In this document: piece after piece, positions 1-9,600 of the stretch
Position numbering within the stretch: position 1 is the first letter of the stretch
How the letters are laid out: every line of letters starts with the position of its first letter
DNA from: Corynebacterium pseudopelargi
Lineage (GTDB): Bacteria; Actinomycetota; Actinomycetes; Mycobacteriales; Mycobacteriaceae
NCBI RefSeq assembly: GCF_003814005.1
Contig: NZ_CP033898.1
Span: forward strand, 496,001 to 560,000
Reading direction: 5' to 3'
DNA length: 64,000 bases
Position numbers and translations under genes: made by a program
The notes under the pieces: model-generated
Told to the model about the DNA's origin: nothing
The model's database searches: none
The model's input: the letters and a program-made list of their open reading frames with translations, nothing else

Positions 1-350
1 TGGAACGCGGCATTACTGCCGGCAGGCAGATCCTGGGTGTGGCACAGGGCTATCTCGAACCCTTGCAGGCCGCAGGCGTAGATACGCTCGTGCTGGGCTG
101 TACCCACTACCCGCTGCTTACTGGCGTGATCCAATTGGCCATGGGCGATCACGTCACCTTAGTGTCTTCTGCCGAGGAGACGGCCAAAGATGTGCTGAGG
201 GTGCTCAGCGATGCCGATATGCTCGCCGGTGAGCAGCACACACCTGCCCATCACTTCCATTCCACCGGTGATCCAGACACCTTCGCCCAATTAGCTACGC
301 GCTTTTTAGGCCCGCATGTGAGCAACGTGGAACGCATCGCCACAACGTGA
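1..350 (+). CDS. murI: glutamate racemase, C-terminal part (5' end outside window)
   Basis: This is the 3' part of MurI, which interconverts L- and D-glutamate in the cytoplasm to supply D-Glu for peptidoglycan. The frame is open from base 3 to the TGA at 348-350 and shows the second catalytic cysteine in [11 protein letters not shown], a hallmark of Asp/Glu racemases. About 115 residues are present, so more than half of a typical 270-residue protein lies upstream. It is followed by an MBL protein, rph and rdgB in the same direction, the order found in mycobacteria (Rv1338-Rv1341), which supports the assignment. The GTG at base 39 is internal, not the start. Confidence 0.95.
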   Translation, partial: ERGITAGRQILGVAQGYLEPLQAAGVDTLVLGCTHYPLLTGVIQLAMGDHVTLVSSAEETAKDVLRVLSDADMLAGEQHTPAHHFHSTGDPDTFAQLATRFLGPHVSNVERIATT

Positions 351-414
351 TTCCTTCAACGTTGCAGGCGCATTGGTTTTATATTTGTGTGCCCACCGTG
401 GCAAAGTTGCCAGT

Positions 415-1182
415 ATGAAGGTGATCGTTCTTGGTAGCTCGGGTAGCGTTGGCGCGCCTGAGAACCCAGCCTCTGGCTACCTCATCCTTCCATCAACTGG
501 CGCGGGTGTGCTGATGGATCTCGGCCCTGGGGTACTCGGCCAACTCCAGCGCCACCACGACCCCAACGATGCCCATGTGGTGTTTTCTCACCTCCATGCC
601 GATCACTGCCTGGATTTCCCCTCGCTCATGGTATGGCGGCGTTACCACCCGCAGGCTCCAGCGGCCGGGCGCAACCTGCTGTTTGGCCCTGCAGCTACCT
701 TTGATCACCTCGGGCGTTTAAGCGCCGATGAGCCAGATCAGATCGATGATATGTCTGATACCTTCGCCTTTAGTGCCTGGAAGGCGCATCAAACGGAGAT
801 CCTCGGCTCGGTCAATATCACTCCTTATCCCATGATCCACCCGGTGGAAACCTATGCCTTGCGCATTGAGGAACACCGCACTGGCGCCGTGCTGGCCTAT
901 TCGGGTGATACCGCCTGGACCAGCGAGCTGATCGAATGTGCCCGCGATGCGGACGTGCTCTTATGCGAGGCCACTTGGGGCGCAAGTAGCGAGGGCAAAG
1001 CACCCGATATGCATTTATCCGGCGCGGAGGCTGGGCGCATAGCACGCGAGGCCGGGGTAAAGCGGCTGGTGTTGGTGCATATTCCGCCGTGGGGTGACCC
1101 GGAGGCCGCTTTGGCTGCCGCCAGGGAAGAATTCTCAGGGCCTGTAGAGGTTTCCTATTCCGGCATGGAGATCGACTGCTAG
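415..1182 (+). CDS. MBL-fold hydrolase, Rv1339-like (probable cyclic-nucleotide phosphodiesterase)
   Basis: A 255-residue metallo-beta-lactamase-fold enzyme. The metal-binding motif SHLHADH is at about residues 58-64, with further ligand candidates in MIHP (about 140) and the SGDT segment (about 166). It belongs to the ElaC/RNase Z-like branch. Its mycobacterial counterpart at the same place between murI and rph is Rv1339, reported as an atypical class II cAMP phosphodiesterase, so a role in cyclic-nucleotide turnover is inferred, not proven. The ATG at 415 is preferred to an upstream in-frame GTG because family members begin MKVxVLGxSGS. Confidence 0.85.
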   Translation: MKVIVLGSSGSVGAPENPASGYLILPSTGAGVLMDLGPGVLGQLQRHHDPNDAHVVFSHLHADHCLDFPSLMVWRRYHPQAPAAGRNLLFGPAATFDHLGRLSADEPDQIDDMSDTFAFSAWKAHQTEILGSVNITPYPMIHPVETYALRIEEHRTGAVLAYSGDTAWTSELIECARDADVLLCEATWGASSEGKAPDMHLSGAEAGRIAREAGVKRLVLVHIPPWGDPEAALAAAREEFSGPVEVSYSGMEIDC

Positions 1183-1234
1183 AACGTTGCCACCTTGGGG
1201 TAGTGCATTGGGGCGCCGGGTACGCTTGGAAGCT

Positions 1235-1975
1235 ATGAGTGAAACTTTCTCGCGTGCCGATGGGCGCGCCCTTGATCAGATGCGTCCTGTAAAGATCACC
1301 CGTGGCTTTACCACCAATCCGGCGGGCAGCGTGCTGATCGAATACGGCAATACCCGCGTGATGTGTACCGCCAGCGTTGAGCTGGGCGTGCCGCGCTTTA
1401 AAAAGGATTCCGGCGAGGGGTGGCTGACCGCCGAATACTCCATGCTTCCCGCCGCCACCCATGACCGCATGCGCCGCGAATCGATGGCCGGCAAGGTCAA
1501 AGGCCGCACCCACGAGATCTCCCGCCTGGTTGGGCGTTCTTTAAGGGCGGCCGTGGATCTTTCGCAGCTTGGCGAAAACACCATCAATATCGACTGCGAT
1601 GTGCTGCAGGCCGATGGTGGCACGCGCACCGCCTCCATCACCGGTGCCTATGTTGCGCTTGCCGACGCCATCGCGCACCTCAAGGCAGAAGGCGTGGTTC
1701 CAGGCGAGCCCCTGCTGCCCCCGGTTGCTGCGGTGTCTGTTGGGCTTATCGACGGCCACGTTTGCCTCGATCTGCCCTATGAGGAAGATTCGCGTGCCGA
1801 TGTGGACATGAACGTGATTATGACCGAGTCGGGGAAATTCGTAGAAATCCAGGGCACCGGCGAACACAACACCTTTGATCGCGAACAGCTCAACGCCCTG
1901 TTGGACTATGCAGAAAAGGGCTGCCGCGAGCTCATCGCCGCCCAAAAGGCCGCCTTGGCAGGGGAGTTGCGCTAA
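1235..1975 (+). CDS. rph: ribonuclease PH
   Basis: Phosphorolytic 3'-5' exoribonuclease that trims tRNA 3' ends. The 246-residue length matches the family (about 240-260). The N-terminal [15 protein letters not shown] and the central [31 protein letters not shown] and [16 protein letters not shown] segments are characteristic. The ATG at 1235 is chosen over an upstream in-frame start because the conserved protein starts just before RADGRA. Its TAA (1973-1975) abuts the ATG of rdgB with no gap, so the two are translationally coupled. Confidence 0.96.
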   Translation: MSETFSRADGRALDQMRPVKITRGFTTNPAGSVLIEYGNTRVMCTASVELGVPRFKKDSGEGWLTAEYSMLPAATHDRMRRESMAGKVKGRTHEISRLVGRSLRAAVDLSQLGENTINIDCDVLQADGGTRTASITGAYVALADAIAHLKAEGVVPGEPLLPPVAAVSVGLIDGHVCLDLPYEEDSRADVDMNVIMTESGKFVEIQGTGEHNTFDREQLNALLDYAEKGCRELIAAQKAALAGELR

Positions 1976-2590
1976 ATGCAGGTGCTGCTTGCCTCCAATA
2001 ACGCCAAGAAACTACGCGAGCTGCAAGCCATTGTGGATCAAGCCGGTATCCAAGGCGTTGAGGTTCTAGCCTTAAGCGATGTGCCGGCCTATGAAGAGCC
2101 CGTAGAAGACGGGCGCACCTTCAGCGATAATGCCTTGATTAAGGCGCGCGCCGGTGCCCGCCACACGGGGCTTGTGACGGTGGCCGATGATTCCGGTATC
2201 GCCGTCGAAGAACTCAATGGCATGCCGGGTGTGCTTTCTGCCAGGTGGAGTGGTGGACACGGAGATGACCAAGCCAATAACGAGCTGCTGCTGGGGCAGA
2301 TGGCGCATGTACCAGAAAGCCGCCGAGGTGCCGCCTTTATCTCGGTGTGCGCACTCGTGACCCCAGATGGCACCGAGCATGTGGTGGAAGGTCGCTGGCC
2401 TGGCCGTTTGCTCAGCGCACCCCAGGGTGAGCATGGCTTTGGCTATGATCCGCTCTTTGTTCCGGCAGAAGAAGACGCCGCTGGAACCAAACGCAGCGCC
2501 GCTGAGCTTAGCCCCGAGGAGAAAAACGCGATCTCGCACCGCGGGCGTGCATTGGCCCAGCTTGTGCCAATTATCCAGTCCCTGGTCTAA
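1976..2590 (+). CDS. rdgB: dITP/XTP pyrophosphatase (RdgB/HAM1 family)
   Basis: Cleans the nucleotide pool by hydrolysing deaminated purine triphosphates (dITP, XTP) to the monophosphate plus pyrophosphate. It is 204 residues long, usual for the family. It has the starting VLLASNNAKKLREL, the TVADDSGIAVEELNGMPGVLSARW active-site segment, GFGYDPLF and a C-terminal SHRGRAL. The start codon directly follows the rph stop. It is the last gene of the murI-MBL-rph-rdgB run and is closed by the hairpin just downstream. Confidence 0.96.
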   Translation: MQVLLASNNAKKLRELQAIVDQAGIQGVEVLALSDVPAYEEPVEDGRTFSDNALIKARAGARHTGLVTVADDSGIAVEELNGMPGVLSARWSGGHGDDQANNELLLGQMAHVPESRRGAAFISVCALVTPDGTEHVVEGRWPGRLLSAPQGEHGFGYDPLFVPAEEDAAGTKRSAAELSPEEKNAISHRGRALAQLVPIIQSLV

Positions 2591-2603
2591 GCAAGAAAAA
2601 GCA

Positions 2604-2631
2604 AAAGCCCGCCGGTAAAAAGGCGGGCTTT
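2604..2631. terminator. bidirectional rho-independent terminator
   Basis: A 10-bp perfect stem (AAAGCCCGCC / GGCGGGCTTT) with an 8-nt A-rich loop lies between the convergent rdgB and DUF3817 genes. The A- and T-runs at the ends of the arms allow function in both directions. Confidence 0.85.
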
Positions 2632-2643
2632 GTGCTTGCTGGC

Positions 2644-2997
2644 TTAAGAAAGCTGGAATTGTGCTTTGACTTCTTGGCGGCGCCAGTGCTCAACAAAAAA
2701 TGAGAGGAAGGGGATGGTGCCGGCCAAGGCGGTGATCAGCCACTTGGTGGGCTCCCAGCGGGCCTTGGTGCCGAGGTTTAGGGTGGCCACCAGGTAGAGC
2801 ATGTAGAACAGGCCGTGGAGCTGGCCAATCAGGCGAGTCCAACTGGGCATATCAATACCAACGAGGTATTCGAGCACCATGCGCCCGCACAGGATCAGCA
2901 GCCAAACACCTGTGACCCAGGCGGCGACGGAAAAGAGATTGAGCGCCTTGCGCACGCGAGCTTGGCGTTCGGGATGGACTTGGGGAGTGTTCGTCAT
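2644..2997 (-). CDS. DUF3817 integral membrane protein (Rv1342c-like)
   Basis: A 117-residue membrane protein of the DUF3817 family. Three or four hydrophobic segments are visible (about residues 20-42, 52-72, 76-92, 95-108) with the family pattern IGQLHGLFYMLYLVATLNL and WEPTKW. The function is unknown. The ATG at 2997 is used because upstream residues in the same frame overlap the neighbouring gene and do not resemble the family. It lies 22 bp after the next gene on the same strand, probably one operon. The mycobacterial homologue also sits beside rdgB. Confidence 0.85.
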   Translation of the reverse strand: MTNTPQVHPERQARVRKALNLFSVAAWVTGVWLLILCGRMVLEYLVGIDMPSWTRLIGQLHGLFYMLYLVATLNLGTKARWEPTKWLITALAGTIPFLSFFVEHWRRQEVKAQFQLS

Positions 2998-3019
2998 GAA
3001 ATTCCTCGGCAATGTGGTT

Positions 3020-3439
3020 TTAGCGATCTTCACCGCGGCGGCGGCGTCGCGGCTGCTGGAGCTGATTAAACTCCTCCACGCTGAGCTGTTCGCGCTGGGG
3101 GAGGAAGGATTGATCGATCTCGGTGATCGTCTGTGGGGTGTCGCTGGAAGTGGGCTGCGCGGTGGCGTCGAAAAGCTCCTCATCGGAGGCAAGTTTTTGG
3201 TTCTCGAACTCGACGAACTTCCGGTAGGCATACACAAAAAAGGCACCAAAGAACGGCCATTGCAGAGCGTAGCCAAGGTTTTGGAAGGTGCCAGAGCCCG
3301 ACTGGAAGCGAGTCCATTGCCACCAGGCCAGCGAAAGGGTAGCGATCACGGCGAGGATGAGAAAAAGGATGTGCCAAAGCCGCACGCGAAATCGACGCGG
3401 CTGCGCAGAATCGGTAGGGCTAGGTTTCTCGGTGCTCAC
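3020..3439 (-). CDS. conserved two-TM membrane protein
   Basis: A 139-residue protein with an N-terminal hydrophobic segment (about 25-42), the aromatic block LAWWQWTRFQSGSGTFQNLGYALQW cut here at its start (AWWQWTRFQSGSGTFQNLG), and a second hydrophobic segment ending FFVYAYRKFVEFEN. It ends in a charged tail rich in Gln and Arg. This architecture is common next to DUF3817 in actinobacteria. The function is unknown; I see no catalytic motif. It is the first gene of a two-gene operon with DUF3817. The start ATG is at 3439 and leads straight into the hydrophilic N-terminus. Confidence 0.8.
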   Translation of the reverse strand: MSTEKPSPTDSAQPRRFRVRLWHILFLILAVIATLSLAWWQWTRFQSGSGTFQNLGYALQWPFFGAFFVYAYRKFVEFENQKLASDEELFDATAQPTSSDTPQTITEIDQSFLPQREQLSVEEFNQLQQPRRRRRGEDR

Positions 3440-3560
3440 GGCTGCAGAGTCTACCCTTTCGGTGGTTGGCCATGTGCAACAAAGGTTGGTGTGGCCATTT
3501 GGTGCATTGAGGGCTCAAGGGTGTACCATGCCAACGAGCAACAACATCGCAGTTGTACTT

Positions 3561-3645
<85 letters not shown>

Positions 3646-3651
3646 CACAGC

Positions 3652-3700
3652 ACCGCCGTTTACGCTTGAAAGAAATTTCAGGCTGAGACGGCGGTTTTTT
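3652..3700 (+). terminator. terminator after tRNA-Leu
   Basis: ACCGCCGT (3652-3659) pairs with ACGGCGGT (3688-3695), followed by a T run. It ends the tRNA-Leu transcript just before the next gene. Confidence 0.8.
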
Positions 3701-3718
3701 CCATCTACACTGGTTGCT

Positions 3719-4606
3719 ATGGCAAAAGTGCGCAACCCCTGGTCCGACCTCTTCCAGCTCGATGGCAGCAAAGACGCCGACTGGCACAAACGCGAAGCGT
3801 TCTATAGCCAAAGCGATGCAGAAGCACTCGATGCCTTCCACGCCGACTTGCCCGAAGGCTCCACCGCCCGGGCAGACTTAAGCGTGCCACCGGAGCCTTT
3901 TGCCGGCAATATCTACTCGGCAACCGTGATCATGCTCGCCTCACACCCCACGGTGCTGGCAAATGGCGAGGCACTGGCCAACGAAACCTGGCAGAAGGCC
4001 TACCGCAAAAACCTCAACTCCGGCGGGCTCAAAGGCGGATTCTATTACGCCAAAAGCCTCGACACCCTCGAACTACCAGGGGCGCAGCCCTTACTCGGAG
4101 TGCGCAGGGTAGAAGAAGAGGAAAGCGAATCGGGCAAAACCCAGCGCGCCCAAGGCGGAATGCTCAGCCCGCTGCTCAATGATCTGGCACAGCGCATGGG
4201 CGAAGAAGGCTTTAATCACGCAAGCGATCAGGTCCGAGAAGAAATCGCGGCCAAGCTATATAAGAACTTCATGCTGATCAACCTCTTCCCCTACGCAGTG
4301 GATTACTCCCGGGAGGCGTTTGCGCACCAAGACGGGCAGTGGCTGCCAAGCCAGCGCTACCAACAAGCGCTAGTAAAACTCGGCCTCAAGCGCGCCAAGC
4401 AGGAAAAGCACCCACCATTGGTGATCGTAAGCAGGCGCCAACAAGAGTGGTACGAGATGGTGCCCAAGCTGCAGCACAAGTTTGGCAAGAAGCCGAAATC
4501 GCTGACCTTGATGCAACACCCCGGTTTGGTGCTCAGCCAAAGTGCGCTCGATTCCGTCAATGGCCGAGGTGCGTATAAGCAGGTGCTCAAGCGGCTTCGT
4601 GCTTGA
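3719..4606 (+). CDS. hypothetical protein, possible uracil-DNA-glycosylase-superfamily fold
   Basis: A 295-residue soluble protein with no signal peptide or TM segment. I do not recognise a named family. The stretch PPEPFAGNIYSATVIMLASHP (about residues 56-76, shown in part as PEPFAGNIYSATVIMLASHP) resembles the entry to the first beta strand of uracil-DNA-glycosylase-like proteins (P-G-N-x-A-x-V-x-x-L-x-x-x-P). A C-terminal LTLMQHPGLVLS could stand for the second loop. The catalytic residues are not convincing, so this is only a structural guess. It stands alone after tRNA-Leu. The ATG at 3719 lies close behind the tRNA terminator. Confidence 0.7.
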   Translation: MAKVRNPWSDLFQLDGSKDADWHKREAFYSQSDAEALDAFHADLPEGSTARADLSVPPEPFAGNIYSATVIMLASHPTVLANGEALANETWQKAYRKNLNSGGLKGGFYYAKSLDTLELPGAQPLLGVRRVEEEESESGKTQRAQGGMLSPLLNDLAQRMGEEGFNHASDQVREEIAAKLYKNFMLINLFPYAVDYSREAFAHQDGQWLPSQRYQQALVKLGLKRAKQEKHPPLVIVSRRQQEWYEMVPKLQHKFGKKPKSLTLMQHPGLVLSQSALDSVNGRGAYKQVLKRLRA

Positions 4607-4614
4607 GGGGGAGC

Positions 4615-4685
4615 GTGTTCGCAGGCTGTGGGGGCTGTGTTCGCTGGGTGTGTTCGCTGGCTGTGGGGGAGCCCGGCGCGCCGGG
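4615..4685. repeat. short G/C-rich direct repeats and a 14-bp palindrome
   Basis: Three units beginning GTGTTCGC (4615, 4637, 4650) occur; the first and third continue through GGCTGTGGGGG. The perfect palindrome CCCGGCGCGCCGGG at 4672-4685 follows. It fills the gap between the hypothetical gene and the permease. The function is unknown; the palindrome could end transcription. Confidence 0.7.
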
Positions 4686-4799
4686 GGTGGCTCGGAGTAG
4701 GTGTTGCGTGGGTGAGTTTCCTAGAAAGCGTGGCTGTGCAGTAATTTTCACCTTGGTTATCTGAATCACAACCATGGATGGAAAGGGATACGCTGCACG

Positions 4800-5999
4800 A
4801 TGACGGCAACCCAACAGCGACAAAGCCCAACGCTCAGCATGGGGCAGGGCGTCGCACTCATTTTTGGCACCAATATCGGTGCAGGCATTTTGAGCTTGCC
4901 CTATGCGGCAAGAAACGGTGGCTTCTTAGCGCTAATTATCGCGCTACTGCTGGCGGGAACGCTCACCACCATCGCCATGCTCTATATCGCCGAAGTTTCC
5001 TTGCGCACCTCCAAGCCCCTGCAATTGGCTGGTCTTGCAGAACGCTACCTCGGAGGCCTGGGGCGCTGGCTGGTCTTTGCAGCGGTGATGATCAATGCGA
5101 TCGGAGCACTTACCGCATACGCCTCGGGTTCGGGATTGATCCTGCACAACCTCTTAGGTATTCCGCCGCTGCTTGGCTCCGTGGTCTTTTTCGCCCTCGG
5201 CTCGTTTGTGATGTTCAAAGGCCTCCACGCCACCGGTTGGGTAGAAGCAATGATCACCGCTGGTATGGCCACGATCATTTTCGTGCTCTGCTTCTGGACG
5301 ATTCTCGGCCCTGGCATCAACTTTGAAAACCTGCTGGTGCTGCACCCATTTTTCATCATCCCGATTGTGAACCTGGCTATTTTCACCTTCATGGCCCAGT
5401 ACATCGTGCCTGAACTTGCCCGAGGCCTCGATCACTCCAACCCAAGCGTGGTGCCCAAAACCATCACCGCCGGCATGGGTGTGACTGGCCTGGTTATCTC
5501 GCTGGTGCCTTTTGCTGCCCTCGGGTTCCTGGGCAAGAACGTCTCCGAGGTCGTGACCGTTTCTTGGGGTGAGGCGCTAGGCCCTGTGGCCTACTACGCG
5601 GCCAATATCTTCGCGCTTTTGGCCATGTTCACCTCCTTTATCGCCATTGGCTACACGGCGATGCGCAACGTGATTGATATTGGGCGCTGGGATGAGCACG
5701 GCCCTTTGCGTTGGCTCAGCCTTGGCGTGGTGGTGATCCCTCCCTTTGTTATCGCGCTGCTCAACCTTGGCGGATTTGCCGATGCGCTGGGCTACGCCGG
5801 CGGGTTTGCCGGAGCAATTATGACCACAGTGCCGGTGCTCTTGCTGCGCAAGGCGCGCGCCAATGGTGATCAGGAACCTGTGTGGAAAGTGACCTGGCAG
5901 GGCTCGCGGATCATCCAGGGCCTGTTGCTGCTCGAAGGTGCGATCGCGCTGTGCTATTCCCTTGGTTCACTGCTGCAGTTACTGCCTAAGGGCTGGTAG
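4800..5999 (+). CDS. amino acid permease, aromatic/SLC38-like (AAAP/HAAAP) type
   Basis: A 399-residue inner-membrane transporter with about 11 hydrophobic segments. The N-terminal GQGVALIFGTNIGAGILSLP is the unwound first helix motif (GxxIGxGIL) of the amino acid-polyamine-organocation superfamily. The length and the single long domain fit the HAAAP/AAAP branch (Mtr, TyrP, SdaC) that imports aromatic amino acids or serine by proton symport. The substrate cannot be told from sequence. It stands alone. The GGAAAGGGA box upstream of the ATG at 4800 is rather far (about 13 nt), so initiation may be weak. Confidence 0.85.
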   Translation: MTATQQRQSPTLSMGQGVALIFGTNIGAGILSLPYAARNGGFLALIIALLLAGTLTTIAMLYIAEVSLRTSKPLQLAGLAERYLGGLGRWLVFAAVMINAIGALTAYASGSGLILHNLLGIPPLLGSVVFFALGSFVMFKGLHATGWVEAMITAGMATIIFVLCFWTILGPGINFENLLVLHPFFIIPIVNLAIFTFMAQYIVPELARGLDHSNPSVVPKTITAGMGVTGLVISLVPFAALGFLGKNVSEVVTVSWGEALGPVAYYAANIFALLAMFTSFIAIGYTAMRNVIDIGRWDEHGPLRWLSLGVVVIPPFVIALLNLGGFADALGYAGGFAGAIMTTVPVLLLRKARANGDQEPVWKVTWQGSRIIQGLLLLEGAIALCYSLGSLLQLLPKGW

Positions 6000-6236
6000 T
6001 AACTGCAGTGCTCTAGGCCTGAGTAGCGCCTGAGCAGCACTTGGGTCCCGTGCTGGCTGCTTGCTGTTTGGTGTTGGCTGCTTGCTGTTTGCCGTTTGGC
6101 AGCGGCCGGTGCTTGTAGCTGCTGGTGTGTGAAGGGGCTTAAGTATGTGATGTGGATTTCGCTTGAGGCGGGCTGTGTGTGCAGCCCGCCTTTCGGCTGT
6201 TAAAACGGTGAATCGGGGGTGGGTCGCTAGAGTATG
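6000..6236. repeat. intergenic region with 17-bp tandem repeat and hairpin
   Basis: The unit TGGCTGCTTGCTGTTTG occurs at 6054-6070 and 6075-6091 (period 21). A strong hairpin, GGCGGGCTG / CAGCCCGCC with a 6-nt loop, at 6167-6190 is followed by TTTC and probably terminates the permease transcript. No convincing gene is seen in this stretch. Confidence 0.6.
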
Positions 6237-6240
6237 AGCC

Positions 6241-6510
6241 ATGAGTATTTCTCGGGTATTCGACGCCTATGTGGCAACGCGCGATGTGCCGGATGTGGAG
6301 TCCACCTTTGGCGAGCTCGATTTTGAATATGGTTGCGCCGCCCAGGGGGTAGAAGATGCATCTGAGGCAGTTGAGCGAGCCTCAGATTTCGTGTTTTCGC
6401 AGCTTGCGCAGGATTCTGGCGCTGATGCGAGGGGAGACGACGAGGGAATTTTCCAGCAGGATTCTCGGTTGTGCAAGAAAGATGCTGACCCGGCCGGGGG
6501 CGAAATATGA
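6241..6510 (+). CDS. small acidic open reading frame, doubtful
   Basis: An 89-codon frame starting ATGAGTATT, preceded by a TAGAGTATG box that could be a -10 element of a near-leaderless transcript. The product is acidic (FDAYVATRDVPDVESTFGEL then EDASEAVERASD) and has no family I recognise. It lies in the 640-bp gap before fas. It may be a real small protein, the remnant of one, or chance; GC-rich DNA often leaves such frames open. Confidence 0.25.
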   Translation: MSISRVFDAYVATRDVPDVESTFGELDFEYGCAAQGVEDASEAVERASDFVFSQLAQDSGADARGDDEGIFQQDSRLCKKDADPAGGEI

Positions 6511-6642
6511 CAAAACCCTCACCTTTTATGGCATATTTGTATTCCTAAACAAACGTACTTTGGGTGCTTTGTTGAGCTTAGCTTCGCCACAACGGCTCTA
6601 AACTCGAGAAAGCGCCACCCATCACTACAGGAGTATTTGCTG

Positions 6643-9600
6643 GTGAACGACCATAAACTCGCAGCCAACACCGCCCACGATGCCCCCCGTTTGGTCTCAA
6701 CACTAAGCGATACCCCCTTCGCCCTCGTATTTGCAGGCCAAGGCGTGGACTGGTTGGAAACGCTGCGCGAGGCTCTGGCACAAGGCGCTACCCGCACCAT
6801 CGAACCCATCGTGTCGGCAGCAGCCGAAAAACTCACCAACGTTGCAGACCAGATCATCGGCACCCGCCCCTTCGGCTTTGCCCCCTTGGACTGGGCCAAG
6901 CAAGCAGAGCTTGCACCCCAAGACCCGAATGCCGCAGCGCTGAGCGTGCCCGGCATTTTGGTGGCACAACTTGCCACCCTTGATGTGCTGGAACGCCAAG
7001 GCCTCGATATCGATGCAGCACAAGGCGTGATCGGCCACTCCCAGGGCGTGCTGGGCAAACTCGCCGTGGATGATCTTTCCAATGCCGCCGAAGTGCTCGC
7101 AGTCGCTGAACTCATCGGCGCAGCGATCAGCCGGCATGCCCACATCTGTGGCCTGCTCCGCCAAGGCGAGCTCGCCCCCATGATCTCCATCGCAGGAATC
7201 AGCAAGGAGCAACTGCAGCAGGCCATCGAGGCATCCTGTGAACACATCGAGCCATCCCAACGCCCCGTGATCGGGTTGCGAAATACTGCCAATAGCTACG
7301 TTCTGGTCGGCCGTCCCCAAGATAACCAGCGAGTGGTCGAACACCTCCAGGCCCAAGCCAAACGCTCCCAGGCAGAAATTGAGCAAAAGCTCCGCGGCGG
7401 CAGCGCATTTTCGCCAAAGATCCAAGCCCTGCCCATCGAAGTCGGCTTCCACCACCCGCTCATGGCAGAAGGCGTAGAGCAGGTCGTGGCCTGGGCATCA
7501 GCAGCCGGTATCGATTCCGCGCTTGCCCGACAAGCAGCAGAGGCCGTGATGCTCAACCCCGTGGACTGGCCCGCGCAGATCCACGCCCAGCTTGAAGGTG
7601 GTGCGCGCTGGTTCCTCGACGTAGGCCCAGCCGAAGGCGTGAGCGCGCTCAGCGCCCAAATTCTCAAAGGCAGTGGGGCAGCCAGCCTCGCCGTTGCTAC
7701 CCAAGCCGGACAAGCAAAGCTTTTCGACGCCGGCCAAGCCCCAGCACTTCCCGTGCCATATAGTGCCTTCGCCCCGAAACTTCATCGCGCAGTAGACGGC
7801 AGCGTGCGAATCGCCACAAAGTTCACCAACACCACCGGCCGCAGCCCCATCTTGCTGGCCGGCATGACACCTACCACCGTGGATCCCGGCATCGTGGCAG
7901 CCGCAGCCAATGCTGGGCACTGGGCCGAATTGGCTGGTGGTGGGCAAGTGACCCCCGAGATCCTCGAAGCCAATATTGAAAAGCTCAGCTCCTTGCTCGA
8001 GCCGGGCGTGAATGCCCAATTCAACTCGATGTTCCTCGATCCCTATCTGTGGAAGATGCAGATCGGTGGCAAACGCCTCGTGCCAAAGGCCAGGAAAAAC
8101 GGTGCCCCCATCGACGGCATTGTCATTACCGCTGGCCTGCCAGAACACGATGATGCCGTAGCGCTAGTGCGCGAATTGCGCGCCGAGGGCTTCCCCTGGA
8201 TCGCCTTCAAACCAGGTGCGCTGAAGCATATTCGCAAGGTCTTGGCCATCGCCGCCGATGTGCCCGACGTGCCGATCATCATGCACGTCGAAGGCGGAAA
8301 AGCCGGCGGGCACCACTCCTGGGAAGACCTAGACGAGCTGCTCATCGGTTCCTATGACGATATCCGCGCCCATGACAATGCCATCTTGTGTGTTGGCGGC
8401 GGCATCGGCACCCCAGAACGCGCCGCCGATTATCTCACCGGCAGTTGGGCCAGGCGCTACGGGCTGCCAGATATGCCCGTAGACGGCATCCTCGTTGGCA
8501 CCGCAGCGATGGCCACCAAAGAAGCAACGACCTCTGAAGCCGTCAAGCAACTGCTGGTAGAAACCCCCGGCTCAAGCCAGTGGGTGCCAGCAGGAGGTGC
8601 TGCATCCGGCATGGCTTCAGGGCGCTCCCAACTCGGTGCCGATATCCACGAGATTGATAATTCCTTCGCCCGCGCCGGGCGCCTACTGGACCAGGTTGCC
8701 GGCGATGCAGAAGCAGTGGAGCAACAGCGCGAAGAGATCATTGAAGCCATTGCCAAAACTGCCAAACCCTACTTTGGCGACGTCCACGCGATGACCTACC
8801 AGCAGTGGCTGGAACGCTACCTGGAATTATCAGGTCCCTACCAAGGCAAGTGGACCGATCAAAGCTGGGCTGATCGCTTTGCCAAGATGCTCGAACGCAC
8901 CGAGGCACGCCTGCACCCCCAGGATCACGGGGAATTTGATGCCCAGGTCACCTTCGATGTGGATGATCCACACGCCAGCCTCAAGTCCCTGCTCGAGCAC
9001 TACCCGGGTGCTGCCTCACAGCAGCTGCACCCAGCAGATGTGGCATGGTTCTTGCAATTAGCACGCACCCCCGGCAAGCCGGTGAATTTTGTGCCCGTGA
9101 TTGATCAAGATGTGCGCCGTTGGTGGCGCTCAGACTCCCTGTGGCAATCCCACGATGAGCGCTATAGCGCCGATCAAGTAGCAATTATCCCCGGCATCGA
9201 GGCCGTGGCCGGCATTGATCGAGCCAATGAGCCGGTAGCAGAACTCTTTGCCCGCTTCATCCAGGCCACCCAACAAAGGCTTGAAGGCCAAGAAGCCTCC
9301 CAAGACTCAGCGCTCGAGGCCTTTATCCAAGCCCCGGATATTTCCTGGGCAGGCAGGATCAGCACCAACCCTGTGCACCGCCTTGGTGGCGTCGAACAGT
9401 GGCATCTTGGCAAAGAAGAAGCCACCCACCCTGCAAGTGGCGCGGTGCTGCGTCTCACCGGGCCTGAACGGGCGGCCTTAGATGTGCCCCTGAACGCATC
9501 CGCGGCGCTTACCTTGCCGTTGACGCTCAATCCTGTTCCTGGCGGCGCGCCGTTGCTCAGCCGCGAAGATGCAGAAGCCGCCATGGATGAGCTGTGCCGC

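Noticed and set aside
4615..4685. CRISPR-like array
   Set aside because: Three unequal, closely spaced G-rich units without spacers; no cas genes in the window.
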